The notes beneath the pieces are model-generated. The model was not told the origin of the DNA and did not search any database. It saw only the letters and a list, made by a program, of their open reading frames with translations. The translations under genes and the position numbers were made by a program. A DNA stretch of 64,000 bases from assembly GCA_910577335.1 (NCBI GenBank), contig CAJTMJ010000002.1, forward strand, positions 82,925-146,924. Reading direction: 5' to 3'. This DNA comes from an uncultured Duncaniella sp. (GTDB taxonomy: Bacteria > Bacteroidota > Bacteroidia > Bacteroidales > Muribaculaceae). Shown here piece by piece: positions 51,811-60,948 of the stretch (its first letter is position 1; each line of letters opens with the position of its first letter).

Positions 51811-52449
51811 ATGAACAGAAAAGGTAAATTATATTTCAGATACGGCACGATGGGGTCTGCCAAAACAGCCCTGCTCCTTACCACCGCTTATAACTTTGAA
51901 GAGCGCAAGATGAAATATGTGTGTCTAAAACCCATCATCGACACTCGTGAGTCATCAAACGTGATAAAATCGCGCATAGGCATACAGCGTGAATGTAAAT
52001 GGATATATCATGACACTGACCTCTATGATATGGCGCAGCAGCTCTTCGAAGACTCTCTGGCGGTTATCGATTGGTTTCTTGTTGACGAAGCGCAGTTCCT
52101 AACAGCTGCGCAGGTTGACCAACTATCAAGAGTAGTGGATGATTTTGGCAGCAATGTCGTATGTTACGGATTGCGTACTGACTTTAAGAGCCATTTGTTT
52201 GAAGGGTCACGACGACTCTTCGAGATAGCAGATACAATCGATGAAATAAAATCGACCTGTACCTGCGGACGAAAGACTATAATCAATGCCCGAATTGACC
52301 GTAATGGAGATTTCGTGGAAGAGGGCGAACAAGTTGAAATAGGCGGTGATGACAGGTATATTGCTGTGTGTCGCAAATGTTGGCGCAACAAGCGTATAGA
52401 ACAATCATACCGCTCCATACTTCCATTCAGGGAACTCTCTTGCGAGTGA
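51811..52449 (+). CDS. tdk: Thymidine kinase (type II)
   Basis: Phosphorylates thymidine to dTMP in the salvage pathway. 212 residues. The P-loop is GTMGSAKTALLL (Ala where most have Gly or Ser before Lys). The catalytic region is DWFLVDEAQFLTAAQVDQL (DEAQF) and the thymidine lid is CYGLRTDFKSHLFEGSRRL. Zinc ligands are in CTCGRKTIINARID and CRKCW. The ATG at 51811 is preferred to the TTG at 51790. It leads a probable three-gene transcript with DUF3108 (17 nt) and a nucleotidase. Confidence 0.93.
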   Translation: MNRKGKLYFRYGTMGSAKTALLLTTAYNFEERKMKYVCLKPIIDTRESSNVIKSRIGIQRECKWIYHDTDLYDMAQQLFEDSLAVIDWFLVDEAQFLTAAQVDQLSRVVDDFGSNVVCYGLRTDFKSHLFEGSRRLFEIADTIDEIKSTCTCGRKTIINARIDRNGDFVEEGEQVEIGGDDRYIAVCRKCWRNKRIEQSYRSILPFRELSCE

Positions 52450-52466
52450 CCTAAACAATTAAAATC

Positions 52467-53249
52467 ATGAGAAAATTTATATCCAGCATTGTGCTGTTTG
52501 CGTTGCTCCCCATTTCAAGCTTTATGTCGGCTCAATCCCAAAGCCAAGCCGTTTTGGTGAATGAGACATTAACCTACGATGTGATATATAAGTGGGGGGT
52601 CATCAACAAAGTGGCAGGCTATGCAACCATGTCGCTACGTGACGAAGGGGATTATTACAAAGCCTCGGTATTTGCCGAAAATGCGCCTTGGGCAAACAGC
52701 ATTTACATGTTACGAGACACACTGTATACCACATTTACTAAAGTGGGGTTGTATCCTCTCGAATACACTTATATAGCTCACGAAGCCGGGAAATATAAGA
52801 AGGATATTCTTGAATTTTCTCATAACGGCGATTTGTTTACAGCAAATGTTCAGAGATGGAAGCAAAAATCGCCCGGTCAGCCTGTAGTAAAGTCAACCAA
52901 GCATCTTGAAGCTAACGGCATGACCGTAGATATGCTAAGTGCTTTCTTCTATCTCCGTTCGCTTGACTTCGACAATATGTCTAAAGGACAGAGTGTTACT
53001 GTGAATATCTTCTCCGGTTCTAAAAAAGAGAAGCTAAAGATCACATATCTTGGAAGAAAGCAGCTATCACTTAACAATAGAAATTTTGACACCTATTACA
53101 TAAACTTCACTTTCACCCGTAACGGCAAAGTCAGCTCCGACCCTATTTCAGGATGGATGTCGGCTGACTCGCAGCGAATTCCGCTTAAAGTGGAAGGGTC
53201 TCTTGCCGTTGGTAAGGTGAGGGCGTTATATACCGGTCCGAATCCTTAA
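52467..53249 (+). CDS. DUF3108 domain protein, exported
   Basis: 260-residue periplasmic or outer-membrane protein with signal peptide (SSIVLFALLPISSFMSAQ). The DUF3108 fold is indicated by the beginning LTYDVIYKWGVINKVAGYATMSL and the later NFDTYYINFTFTRNGKVSSDPISGWMSADSQRIPLKVEGSLAVGKVRALY, which is a beta-jelly roll type seen beside envelope biogenesis genes. No known activity. Between tdk (17 nt) and the nucleotidase gene (11 nt). Confidence 0.83.
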   Translation: MRKFISSIVLFALLPISSFMSAQSQSQAVLVNETLTYDVIYKWGVINKVAGYATMSLRDEGDYYKASVFAENAPWANSIYMLRDTLYTTFTKVGLYPLEYTYIAHEAGKYKKDILEFSHNGDLFTANVQRWKQKSPGQPVVKSTKHLEANGMTVDMLSAFFYLRSLDFDNMSKGQSVTVNIFSGSKKEKLKITYLGRKQLSLNNRNFDTYYINFTFTRNGKVSSDPISGWMSADSQRIPLKVEGSLAVGKVRALYTGPNP

Positions 53250-53260
53250 TCTGTATTATA

Positions 53261-55015
53261 ATGAATCTAAAACCAACCGTCATCGCAATGGCTATTGCAT
53301 CATCCTTATTAGCCACGGAGCATCTTCGTGCGGAAGATGAGATTAATATGACAGTGGTGTCAACCACTGATGTGCATGGGAATTTTTTCCCTTATAATTT
53401 TATAACTCTATCTCCGGGCAGCGGCTCATTATCACGAGTAGCCTCCCGCATAAAGACACTAAGAGATTCGATAGGCGAGGAGAATGTTGTTCTTCTTGAT
53501 GACGGTGATATACTTCAGGGGCAACCCACTGCGTATTACTATAATTTTATAGATACAGTATCTCCACATGTGGTGGCTCGGATGCTCAATTATCTGAAAT
53601 ACGACACTCAGACCATTGGCAATCACGATGTGGAAACCGGTCATGCCGTATACGACCGGTATGCCAAAGAATTGTCACCAATACCTCTGTTGGGAGCTAA
53701 TGTCATTGATAAGTCCACAGGTCAACCATATTTTAAGCCATATAGTGTAATCAATAAAAATGGAATTAAAATTGTGGTTTTCGGACTTTTGACCCCGGCT
53801 ATCCCGGCATGGCTGCCTGAGAATTTATGGGCTGGATTGGAATTCGAAGATATGGTGGAGTCTGCTAAAAAATGGGTTCCTAAAATCATGGAAGAGGAGA
53901 AGCCTGATCTACTTATAGGCTTATTCCACGCCGGTCATGACTCATCACGCATGACAGGCGAATGGAGGGAAAATGCCTCTCTATTAGTGGCGGAACAAGT
54001 TCCCGGATTCGATATAATATTTATGGGACATGACCATCAAGTCTATAACTCAGCCAATATGCCTGATGCGCCATCATTGCCAGTCATACTTAATGCAGCG
54101 AACAATGCAAATAATCTCGCAGAGGTCGGTATTAAGTTCACTGTCAAGGATGGAAAAGTTGTCGGCAAGAAGATGACAACTCAGATAACACCGCTTAATT
54201 CTTTAGAGCCTGACAAAGAATTCCTCGCCACGTTCGAACCTGAAAGAAAGACCATCTATGATTTCGTGACAGAAAAAATAGGGAATGCGACAGGCGATTT
54301 TTCTGTGCGTGATGCGTACTTCGGGCCATCGGCTTTCATGGAACTTCTTCATGACTTACAAATGGAGATAACCGGAGCAGAGATATCATTTGCAGCTCCA
54401 CTGTCATTTGATGCAGTAATAAAGGAAGGAGATCTGCTGATGAGCGACATGTTCACACTTTATAAATATGAGAACATGCTATACACTATGGCTCTTACAG
54501 GACAAGAGATTAAAGATTATCTCGAAATGAGCTATTCACTTTGGACCGACCAAATGAAATCGCCCGATGATCATCTGCTCCTTTTCACCAAGGGTAAACC
54601 AGCAAAGGGTGATTATGCCAAACTGGAAAATCCATCGTACAATTTTGATTCAGCAGCTGGGATAAACTATACAGTCGATGTCACCAAGCCCAAGGGTGAA
54701 AAGATAAACATTATCTCTATGGCTGACGGCACACCCTTCGACCTAAACAAAACCTACAAAGTAGCGGTAAATTCTTACCGAGGCAATGGCGGAGGCAATC
54801 TGATGACCGAAGGCGCTGGTATACCGCATGATGAATTAACTTCAAGAATACTATCATCAACCGACAAAGATTTGCGATTCTACCTTATAAAGGCTATCAA
54901 GGAGAGAAAAACGATAAGTCCTAAAGTCACTGACAATTGGCATTTCATCCCTGCCGAATTGGTCGATCAGGCAGCTAAACAGGATCGTAAAATATTATTT
55001 CCCGATGAGAATTAA
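53261..55015 (+). CDS. 5'-nucleotidase / 2',3'-cyclic phosphodiesterase family metallophosphatase, exported
   Basis: 584-residue exported enzyme (signal at residues 1-25). Metallophosphatase domain: TTDVHGNFFPYNF (metal ligands Asp, His), DDGDILQG, IGNHDVETGH, LIGLFHAGHD, and FMGHDHQVY. C-terminal 5'-nucleotidase substrate domain from about 340 (ATGDFSVRDAYFGPSAFMELLHDLQME; YKVAVNSYRGNGGG with the substrate stacking residues). It would dephosphorylate nucleotides or 2',3'-cyclic nucleotides in the periplasm; with tdk in front, scavenged thymidine is then rephosphorylated inside, a coherent salvage unit. Confidence 0.92.
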   Translation: MNLKPTVIAMAIASSLLATEHLRAEDEINMTVVSTTDVHGNFFPYNFITLSPGSGSLSRVASRIKTLRDSIGEENVVLLDDGDILQGQPTAYYYNFIDTVSPHVVARMLNYLKYDTQTIGNHDVETGHAVYDRYAKELSPIPLLGANVIDKSTGQPYFKPYSVINKNGIKIVVFGLLTPAIPAWLPENLWAGLEFEDMVESAKKWVPKIMEEEKPDLLIGLFHAGHDSSRMTGEWRENASLLVAEQVPGFDIIFMGHDHQVYNSANMPDAPSLPVILNAANNANNLAEVGIKFTVKDGKVVGKKMTTQITPLNSLEPDKEFLATFEPERKTIYDFVTEKIGNATGDFSVRDAYFGPSAFMELLHDLQMEITGAEISFAAPLSFDAVIKEGDLLMSDMFTLYKYENMLYTMALTGQEIKDYLEMSYSLWTDQMKSPDDHLLLFTKGKPAKGDYAKLENPSYNFDSAAGINYTVDVTKPKGEKINIISMADGTPFDLNKTYKVAVNSYRGNGGGNLMTEGAGIPHDELTSRILSSTDKDLRFYLIKAIKERKTISPKVTDNWHFIPAELVDQAAKQDRKILFPDEN

Positions 55016-55045
55016 TCGCATAATTTGAGATTAAGATATTAATGA

Positions 55046-55086
55046 GCATGGATTACGGACACAAATTCGCAATCCATGCCTTTTCT
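55046..55086 (+). terminator. Terminator after the nucleotidase gene
   Basis: GCATGGATT (55046-55054) and AATCCATGC (55071-55079) form a 9-bp stem with 16-nt loop, followed by CTTTTCTT. Confidence 0.8.
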
Positions 55087-55202
55087 TAATGAACTGATTA
55101 AAAATTTTTGTAACAGGGTAAATTTCAGTCTTAGTTTAACTTTTTATGAAAAGTTTAAATCAGTTCAACATCTATTTTCTTGAAAATTATACGGAAAAAC
55201 AT
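55087..55202 (+). promoter_or_regulatory. Upstream region of the DUF4369 gene with an inverted and repeated motif
   Basis: GAACTGATT (55091-55099) recurs inverted as AATCAGTTC (55158-55166). The second copy is part of AAAAGTTTAAATCAGTTC (55149-55166), an exact 18-nt match to 13937-13954 ahead of ligA. Confidence 0.45.
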
Positions 55203-55210
55203 TAAATTTG
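55203..55210 (+). promoter_or_regulatory. Promoter -7 element of the DUF4369-tamB unit
   Basis: TAAATTTG matches TAnnTTTG; CTTG about 20 nt upstream is a 3-of-4 match to -33 TTTG. It lies 49 nt before the ATG at 55260. Confidence 0.65.
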
Positions 55211-55259
55211 CACTCAAATTTGAACGATAATAAACTATAAATTGGATATAATTACATCA

Positions 55260-56351
55260 ATGAAAACTATATTTAAGTCCATCGCAATAGGCTCTCTAAC
55301 ATTTCTCGCATCTTGCGGCAACGGAAACGAATGGAAAATCGATGGTAAAATTTCAGGTCTTAATGGAACTGATCTCGTAATTCTTGAAGGTAACAATCAG
55401 GGTTACTGGTATCCTATGGACACATTAGAGATGCGTTCTGATGGTTCTTTCAAATATTCACATGCTGCGCAAGGATATCCTGACATATACCGTCTCCGTG
55501 TGAATACAAGTTCTCTATATTTCCCTATTGACAGCATCGAAACTGTAACAATTTCAGCTGAAGCCCCTGATATTGCATTAAACCACTCTATAAGCGGAAC
55601 ACCTCAAGCTCGCAATATGATGATTGTCGATAGCCTGCTTATGAATTCAGCTAATCAGCATGGGGTTACTACTGTTGTCAACGATGAAAATCTAAAGCAT
55701 GAACTTGGTCAGATTTTGCTTGCAGACCCCGCAGGCATAGTCACTTACTATATAATCAGCAAGAAGATTAACGGCAAACCTTTGTATAATCCTGCAAACA
55801 AAATGGATTTGAGGTACATCGGAGCTGTTGCCAACGCATTTAATGACATGCGCCCATCTGACCCACGCACATCATATCTGCGCCGTCTGTTCCTATCAAA
55901 CCGTGTTTCTGAATCTACCCAGACTTCCAATATACCGGTAACCGAAGTCAAAGCTTTTGACATTAAACGTTTCGACAACGTGGGTAAAGAGCACTCATTG
56001 CTGGAACTTACCGAAAGCGGAAAAGTAGTGCTTCTGAATTTTACCGCATACACTGTTGACGAATCACCGGCTTTTAATGTCGCCCTTAACAAGGTTTATG
56101 AGAAATACCACAATCAAGGATTCGAGATATTCCAAGTGTCACTTGACGCTGACGAATACGCATGGAAACAGACCGCAAAGAATCTTCCGTGGATAACAGT
56201 TCTCAACGGAGCTGCTGACGGAGCTGAAATCCTTTCACTTTACAATGTGACATCTATTCCTACTGTATTCCTTTTCAACCGCAACGGCGAACTCGTTGAA
56301 CGTGTCACTGACATATCCGCCCTTGATTCTTCAATAGCTAAATTACTTTAA
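55260..56351 (+). CDS. DUF4369/thioredoxin-fold lipoprotein lacking the CxxC motif
   Basis: 363-residue lipoprotein (lipobox Cys in GSLTFLASCGNG). Residues about 24-110 are a DUF4369 domain (WKIDGKISGLNGTDLVILEGNN). The C-terminal 130 residues are thioredoxin-like: GKVVLLNFTAYTVDESPAFNVALNKVYEKYHNQGFEIFQVSLDADEYAWKQ and TSIPTVFLFNRNGELVER (cis-Pro loop intact). The place of WCxxC reads YTVDES and there is no cysteine there, so it cannot exchange disulfides. Start ATG at 55260 is chosen over the TTG at 55242. It is followed after 6 nt by tamB. Confidence 0.87.
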   Translation: MKTIFKSIAIGSLTFLASCGNGNEWKIDGKISGLNGTDLVILEGNNQGYWYPMDTLEMRSDGSFKYSHAAQGYPDIYRLRVNTSSLYFPIDSIETVTISAEAPDIALNHSISGTPQARNMMIVDSLLMNSANQHGVTTVVNDENLKHELGQILLADPAGIVTYYIISKKINGKPLYNPANKMDLRYIGAVANAFNDMRPSDPRTSYLRRLFLSNRVSESTQTSNIPVTEVKAFDIKRFDNVGKEHSLLELTESGKVVLLNFTAYTVDESPAFNVALNKVYEKYHNQGFEIFQVSLDADEYAWKQTAKNLPWITVLNGAADGAEILSLYNVTSIPTVFLFNRNGELVERVTDISALDSSIAKLL

Positions 56352-56357
56352 GCTGCT

Positions 56358-59300
56358 TTGAAAGCTTTTTATAGGATATTAAGGTTTATCCTTGTAACGT
56401 TGCTGGTATTGCCGTTGGCGATACCAGCTATCCTATATATTGCCCTCTCTTTTTCCGGCGTGCAGAATTATATATGCAAATTGTCAGAAAAAGAACTCAC
56501 CAAACTATTAGGCACCGAGGTATCCATAGGTGAAGTGTCTATTGCTCCATTCAACAGAGTTACACTTACTGACGTTTCGGTTCTTGATGACAATGGGGTA
56601 GAGGCACTGTCAGTCGGGCATCTCGGAGCAGGTATCAGCGTAGGTGAGTCACTTTGGAACGACCGGATTATAATATCATACGCTGAATTTATAGACTTAA
56701 ACCTGAATCTCTATCGTGACTCCATTGGCGCGCCACTCAATATCCAGCCTATCATTGCGAGATTCAAAAAGGAGGAACAGAAAGAGCCATCCGCATTTGA
56801 TTTAGCGGTAAACATGGTGGTGATACGTCGTTCATCACTCAATTATGATGTCCGTAATATTCCCGACCCGACACCCCGCATCTTTAATAAAGATCATATC
56901 GCTATTTCAGAGTTTAGAGCCGACCTTTGTGCGCCTAAAATTGCAAACAATGATTTTAAAGTAGAGATAAAACGCTTAGCGGCAACTGAACGAAGTGGCT
57001 TTTTATTAGATGATTTCACAGCATCAGTCCGAATAGATTCAATATCTGCGTCTGTTGATAATTTTAAACTATCTCTCCCTCAATCCGAATTGCTATTGGG
57101 GGATATAAATATAGTATCGCCTCTCAACAAATCGTTCAACATCCACACAGCTCTCAATTCACCAATCTCAATACTTGAGGGAAGCCATATATCATTAAAG
57201 GATCTGTCTCCGTTCATTCCGGCGATGGATAATATCGACACAACCTTTGACTTGGAATTTCTCGCAGACGGCACCCTTGATGATTTTAAGGTTCAAAAAA
57301 TTGACATTTCCGATAGGAACCATGCAATTTGGATTAAGGGTGAAGGAGCGATAACAAACGTATCGCATTTTAAGGATAGCTTGTCATTCCGTCTCCAGCC
57401 GTTTGATTTAGGTGTCAACGTAGAAGCGTTGACAAAATACTCATCCATTCCCGGCAATCCCTTAAGCAAGTTACATAAAACATTAGAGCCTTTAAAATCG
57501 CTCGGTGAAATAAATTTGCTTGGAGAGATAGCAGCTTCCCCTAAAAATATGGATTTCAATGGGGAGATTCGTACCGAATGTGGCAACATAGGTGTTGACT
57601 TGGGGATATTACGGGTAACTCCTGCATCTCCATTAAAAATCGACGGTGTTTTAGGAACAGAAAAATTCAATCCTTCACAGATTGATAGCCGATTGTCAAA
57701 ATTGACAGAAGTGGCTTTTGATGCCATAGTAGACCTTTCAATAGCTAATCGTAGCGATATTAACGGGTCTGCTGAAATTAATATACCGACCATTGAATTT
57801 AATGGTTCGAATTACACTGACATATCAGCCAACGCATCATTTGCCGGCAACAAGGTGGACGGGCAATTGGAATCAAAGTCATCCTCACTCGATTTTTTAA
57901 TTAAGGGTGGCGGTGAATTGCGTGGAGAGAAACCTCTTACAGAATTTTTTGCACAAGTAAATAACATATCCCTATCCCCGTTTGTCACAAGTGGCACATA
58001 CAAGGACTTTTCTATAGCATTTGATATGGATGCTTCATTGCAGGGGCGGAAACCGGATAACGTTGATGGTTGGGTTAAGATTTCAGACCTTAATTTTACC
58101 AATCATGATGACAAAACATTGGCATTGTCATCCATAGAAGTTGAATCGGAAACATCTGATTCAATTCGCAGCATCACTGTTAAAAGTGCACCAATGGATG
58201 CAAAGGTGAAAGGTAACTTTACATTTGCTAATTTAACAAAAGATATAAAACGAATCGTCGGAACAGTGTATCCCTCTCTGATACCTAATCAAGAGATTAC
58301 TGAGAATTATTTATCAGACATATCGATTGACATAAATCTAAAAGAGGATACTGTTATATCGCATTTCTTCAAACTTCCTGTAGATATAATTTACCCCGTA
58401 AAGTTGAATGCGAATGCCAACTCATCAAACGGAACTATCAGATTTGACCTTAACGCTCCATATCTGCGCCAAAAGAACAAATTGATTGAGGACTCACATA
58501 TAAGCGGATTGATTGATGCGCTAAATGATTCATCACTTCTGACGCTTAGAACTTCATTTCCAACTAAAAACGGTATTCTTGATCTCAATATAGCATCGTC
58601 CGGAGGTTCAGATTCATTAATGACCGACATTTTATGGAAGATAAACCGAAAGGAAGATTTTCATGGGAAATTGAATTTCCTGACATCATTTTCCCGTGAT
58701 GAAAATAACGAGGGATTGAATACATCTATTGACTTTATCCCGACTGATTTGGTATTCAATGACTCCGCATGGATTGTTAACCCCGGTCGTATTGACATAG
58801 TACCGGGGAATATAACAGTAACAAATTTTGGAGGTTCACGAGCCGGGCAGTCACTAAACATAAACGGTGTCGCAGCGGCTGACACAATAAACAGATTAGT
58901 GGTTTCACTTAACCATATTGACCTTGACTATATATTCGAAACCTTGAATATCGGTGAAGCGGTAATGTTTGGCGGTAGGGCAACCGGAGATTTCTACGGA
59001 TCAGCACTGCTATCAAAAGAGCCTGTACTTTATACACCTCGCTTAAGAGTTGAATCTCTTAAATACAATTTCTGCGAGATGGGTGACGGCGATATTAAAA
59101 GCTATTGGGACAATGCCACGAAATCAATTGGTATCGATGCGGTAATATCACAACGCAATGGAGAGAAGTCGCTTATCAACGGCTATATCCGTCCATTTAC
59201 CGAGGAATTAGATTTTAAATTCAATGCTCATAAAGCTCCCGTAGGCTTTATGCTTCCGTTTATGTCGGCTTTCACATCCAAAATCAATGGAGAAGTATCA

Positions 59301-60923
59301 GGGGATGCACATCTGTTCGGTACTTTTAAAGATTTGGATATGACCGGAGATATCTTCCTGCAAGACCTCAGCATGAAGTTGGATTTTACAAATACCTCAT
59401 ATACCACAACTGACTCGGTTCATATAACCCCGGGGCTTATAAAATTCAGTGACGTTACACTTAAAGACAGATATGGGCAGACCGCCAAACTTAGCGGTCA
59501 TGTCACCCATGAATTCTTCCATAATCCGACATTTAAATTCAACGTAACACAGGCACGTGATTTCCTTGTTTACGATGTGGACGAACATGCCACCGAAGAT
59601 CCGTGGTATGGAAGAATTTTCGGAAATGGCAATGCTACTGTCACCGGAGTCCCCGGACGTGTGGATATCGGTGTCACTATGTCAACCGCGCCTAAATCGA
59701 CATTTACTTTTGTCCTTAGCGATGCGGAAAATGCCATGGAATATGACTTTATAACCCTTCGTGACAGAGATGCCGCCAAAAAGGATTCTATAGCTGCGTT
59801 AAATGCGCCACCACTTATAGTACGTCAACTAAAAGAGCGCATTAAACAGCAAGAGGATAATCCGTCATTATATGCTATGGAATTTAATGTGGATATCACC
59901 CCGGCAGCTACTATGAACCTGATTATGGATCCGGTTGGCGGAGACAAAATCGTTGCCAACGGCTCAGGACACCTACGTATGACATATAGTTCCGACGGTG
60001 ATCTACGCATGTATGGCGACTATACTTTGCAACGAGGGTCATATAACTTCACGCTGCAGGATATAATAATAAAAGATTTCACTATCAAAGAGGGTAGTAA
60101 GATATCATTCCTCGGTGATCCTTATGCAGCCCAGCTCAACATTGCGGCAAGTTACACGGTAAATGCAAATCTAAGTGACCTTGACGAGTCATTCTTAGAG
60201 GACAAAGATCTTAACAGAACAAATGTTCCTGTGGAAGCTTTGCTGAACGTAAGAGGTGATATGCGCCAACCGGAATTGTCATTCGACCTCGATTTCCCAA
60301 CATTGACACGAGACATATATCGTAAGGTTCGCTCTATTGTATCCACAGAGGATATGATGAACCGACAGATTATATATCTATTGGCTTTGAACCGATTCTA
60401 CACACCAGATTATATGTCAACAACACACGGCAATGAACTGGTTTCTGTGGCGTCATCCACCATCTCCTCTCGGCTCGGCTCTATGCTTGGACAGTTGAGC
60501 GATAATTGGAGTATTGCACCAACCATACGAAGCGACCGTGGTGATTTTTCTGATGTGGAAGTTGATGTTGCTCTCTCAAGCCATCTTCTTAATAACCGGC
60601 TCCTTTTCAACGGTAATTTTGGCTATAGAGATAAGGCATTAAACAATAACAGCTTCATCGGCGATTTCGATATTCGATATCTACTTAACCGTGCTGGGAC
60701 AATTCAGCTGAAAGCTTATAATCGCTACAATGACCAGAACTATTATCTGAAGAGTGCTTTGACCACCCAAGGTGTGGGAATTGTGTTCAAGCGTGATTTC
60801 GACAACATATTCTCATTCCTTCGCCGTAAAAAGAAGACCAATAAGAAAGAGAAAGAGGAGCCGAAGGAACAGCAGGAGGAGAATAAAGAGCAGCAGAATG
60901 AGAGTAAAGTTAGCGACAAGTAA
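56358..60923 (+). CDS. TamB-like translocation and assembly module protein
   Basis: 1521-residue protein with an N-terminal membrane anchor (ILRFILVTLLVLPLAIPAILYIALSF), a very long beta-taco region, and the conserved C-terminal DUF490/TamB domain (LRMYGDYTLQRGSYNFTLQDIIIKDFTIKEGSKISFLGDPY; later NRQIIYLLALNRFYTPDY). TamB proteins bridge the two membranes and help move phospholipids or assemble outer-membrane proteins. The start must be TTG at 56358: the stop of the preceding gene (56349-56351) is in the same frame, and the anchor helix starts a few codons later. The C-terminus ends in a Lys/Glu/Gln-rich tail. Convergent with the EptA gene 25 nt away. Confidence 0.92.
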   Translation: MKAFYRILRFILVTLLVLPLAIPAILYIALSFSGVQNYICKLSEKELTKLLGTEVSIGEVSIAPFNRVTLTDVSVLDDNGVEALSVGHLGAGISVGESLWNDRIIISYAEFIDLNLNLYRDSIGAPLNIQPIIARFKKEEQKEPSAFDLAVNMVVIRRSSLNYDVRNIPDPTPRIFNKDHIAISEFRADLCAPKIANNDFKVEIKRLAATERSGFLLDDFTASVRIDSISASVDNFKLSLPQSELLLGDINIVSPLNKSFNIHTALNSPISILEGSHISLKDLSPFIPAMDNIDTTFDLEFLADGTLDDFKVQKIDISDRNHAIWIKGEGAITNVSHFKDSLSFRLQPFDLGVNVEALTKYSSIPGNPLSKLHKTLEPLKSLGEINLLGEIAASPKNMDFNGEIRTECGNIGVDLGILRVTPASPLKIDGVLGTEKFNPSQIDSRLSKLTEVAFDAIVDLSIANRSDINGSAEINIPTIEFNGSNYTDISANASFAGNKVDGQLESKSSSLDFLIKGGGELRGEKPLTEFFAQVNNISLSPFVTSGTYKDFSIAFDMDASLQGRKPDNVDGWVKISDLNFTNHDDKTLALSSIEVESETSDSIRSITVKSAPMDAKVKGNFTFANLTKDIKRIVGTVYPSLIPNQEITENYLSDISIDINLKEDTVISHFFKLPVDIIYPVKLNANANSSNGTIRFDLNAPYLRQKNKLIEDSHISGLIDALNDSSLLTLRTSFPTKNGILDLNIASSGGSDSLMTDILWKINRKEDFHGKLNFLTSFSRDENNEGLNTSIDFIPTDLVFNDSAWIVNPGRIDIVPGNITVTNFGGSRAGQSLNINGVAAADTINRLVVSLNHIDLDYIFETLNIGEAVMFGGRATGDFYGSALLSKEPVLYTPRLRVESLKYNFCEMGDGDIKSYWDNATKSIGIDAVISQRNGEKSLINGYIRPFTEELDFKFNAHKAPVGFMLPFMSAFTSKINGEVSGDAHLFGTFKDLDMTGDIFLQDLSMKLDFTNTSYTTTDSVHITPGLIKFSDVTLKDRYGQTAKLSGHVTHEFFHNPTFKFNVTQARDFLVYDVDEHATEDPWYGRIFGNGNATVTGVPGRVDIGVTMSTAPKSTFTFVLSDAENAMEYDFITLRDRDAAKKDSIAALNAPPLIVRQLKERIKQQEDNPSLYAMEFNVDITPAATMNLIMDPVGGDKIVANGSGHLRMTYSSDGDLRMYGDYTLQRGSYNFTLQDIIIKDFTIKEGSKISFLGDPYAAQLNIAASYTVNANLSDLDESFLEDKDLNRTNVPVEALLNVRGDMRQPELSFDLDFPTLTRDIYRKVRSIVSTEDMMNRQIIYLLALNRFYTPDYMSTTHGNELVSVASSTISSRLGSMLGQLSDNWSIAPTIRSDRGDFSDVEVDVALSSHLLNNRLLFNGNFGYRDKALNNNSFIGDFDIRYLLNRAGTIQLKAYNRYNDQNYYLKSALTTQGVGIVFKRDFDNIFSFLRRKKKTNKKEKEEPKEQQEENKEQQNESKVSDK

Positions 60924-60948
60924 CCCTACAATAAGGAAAGATACACTT

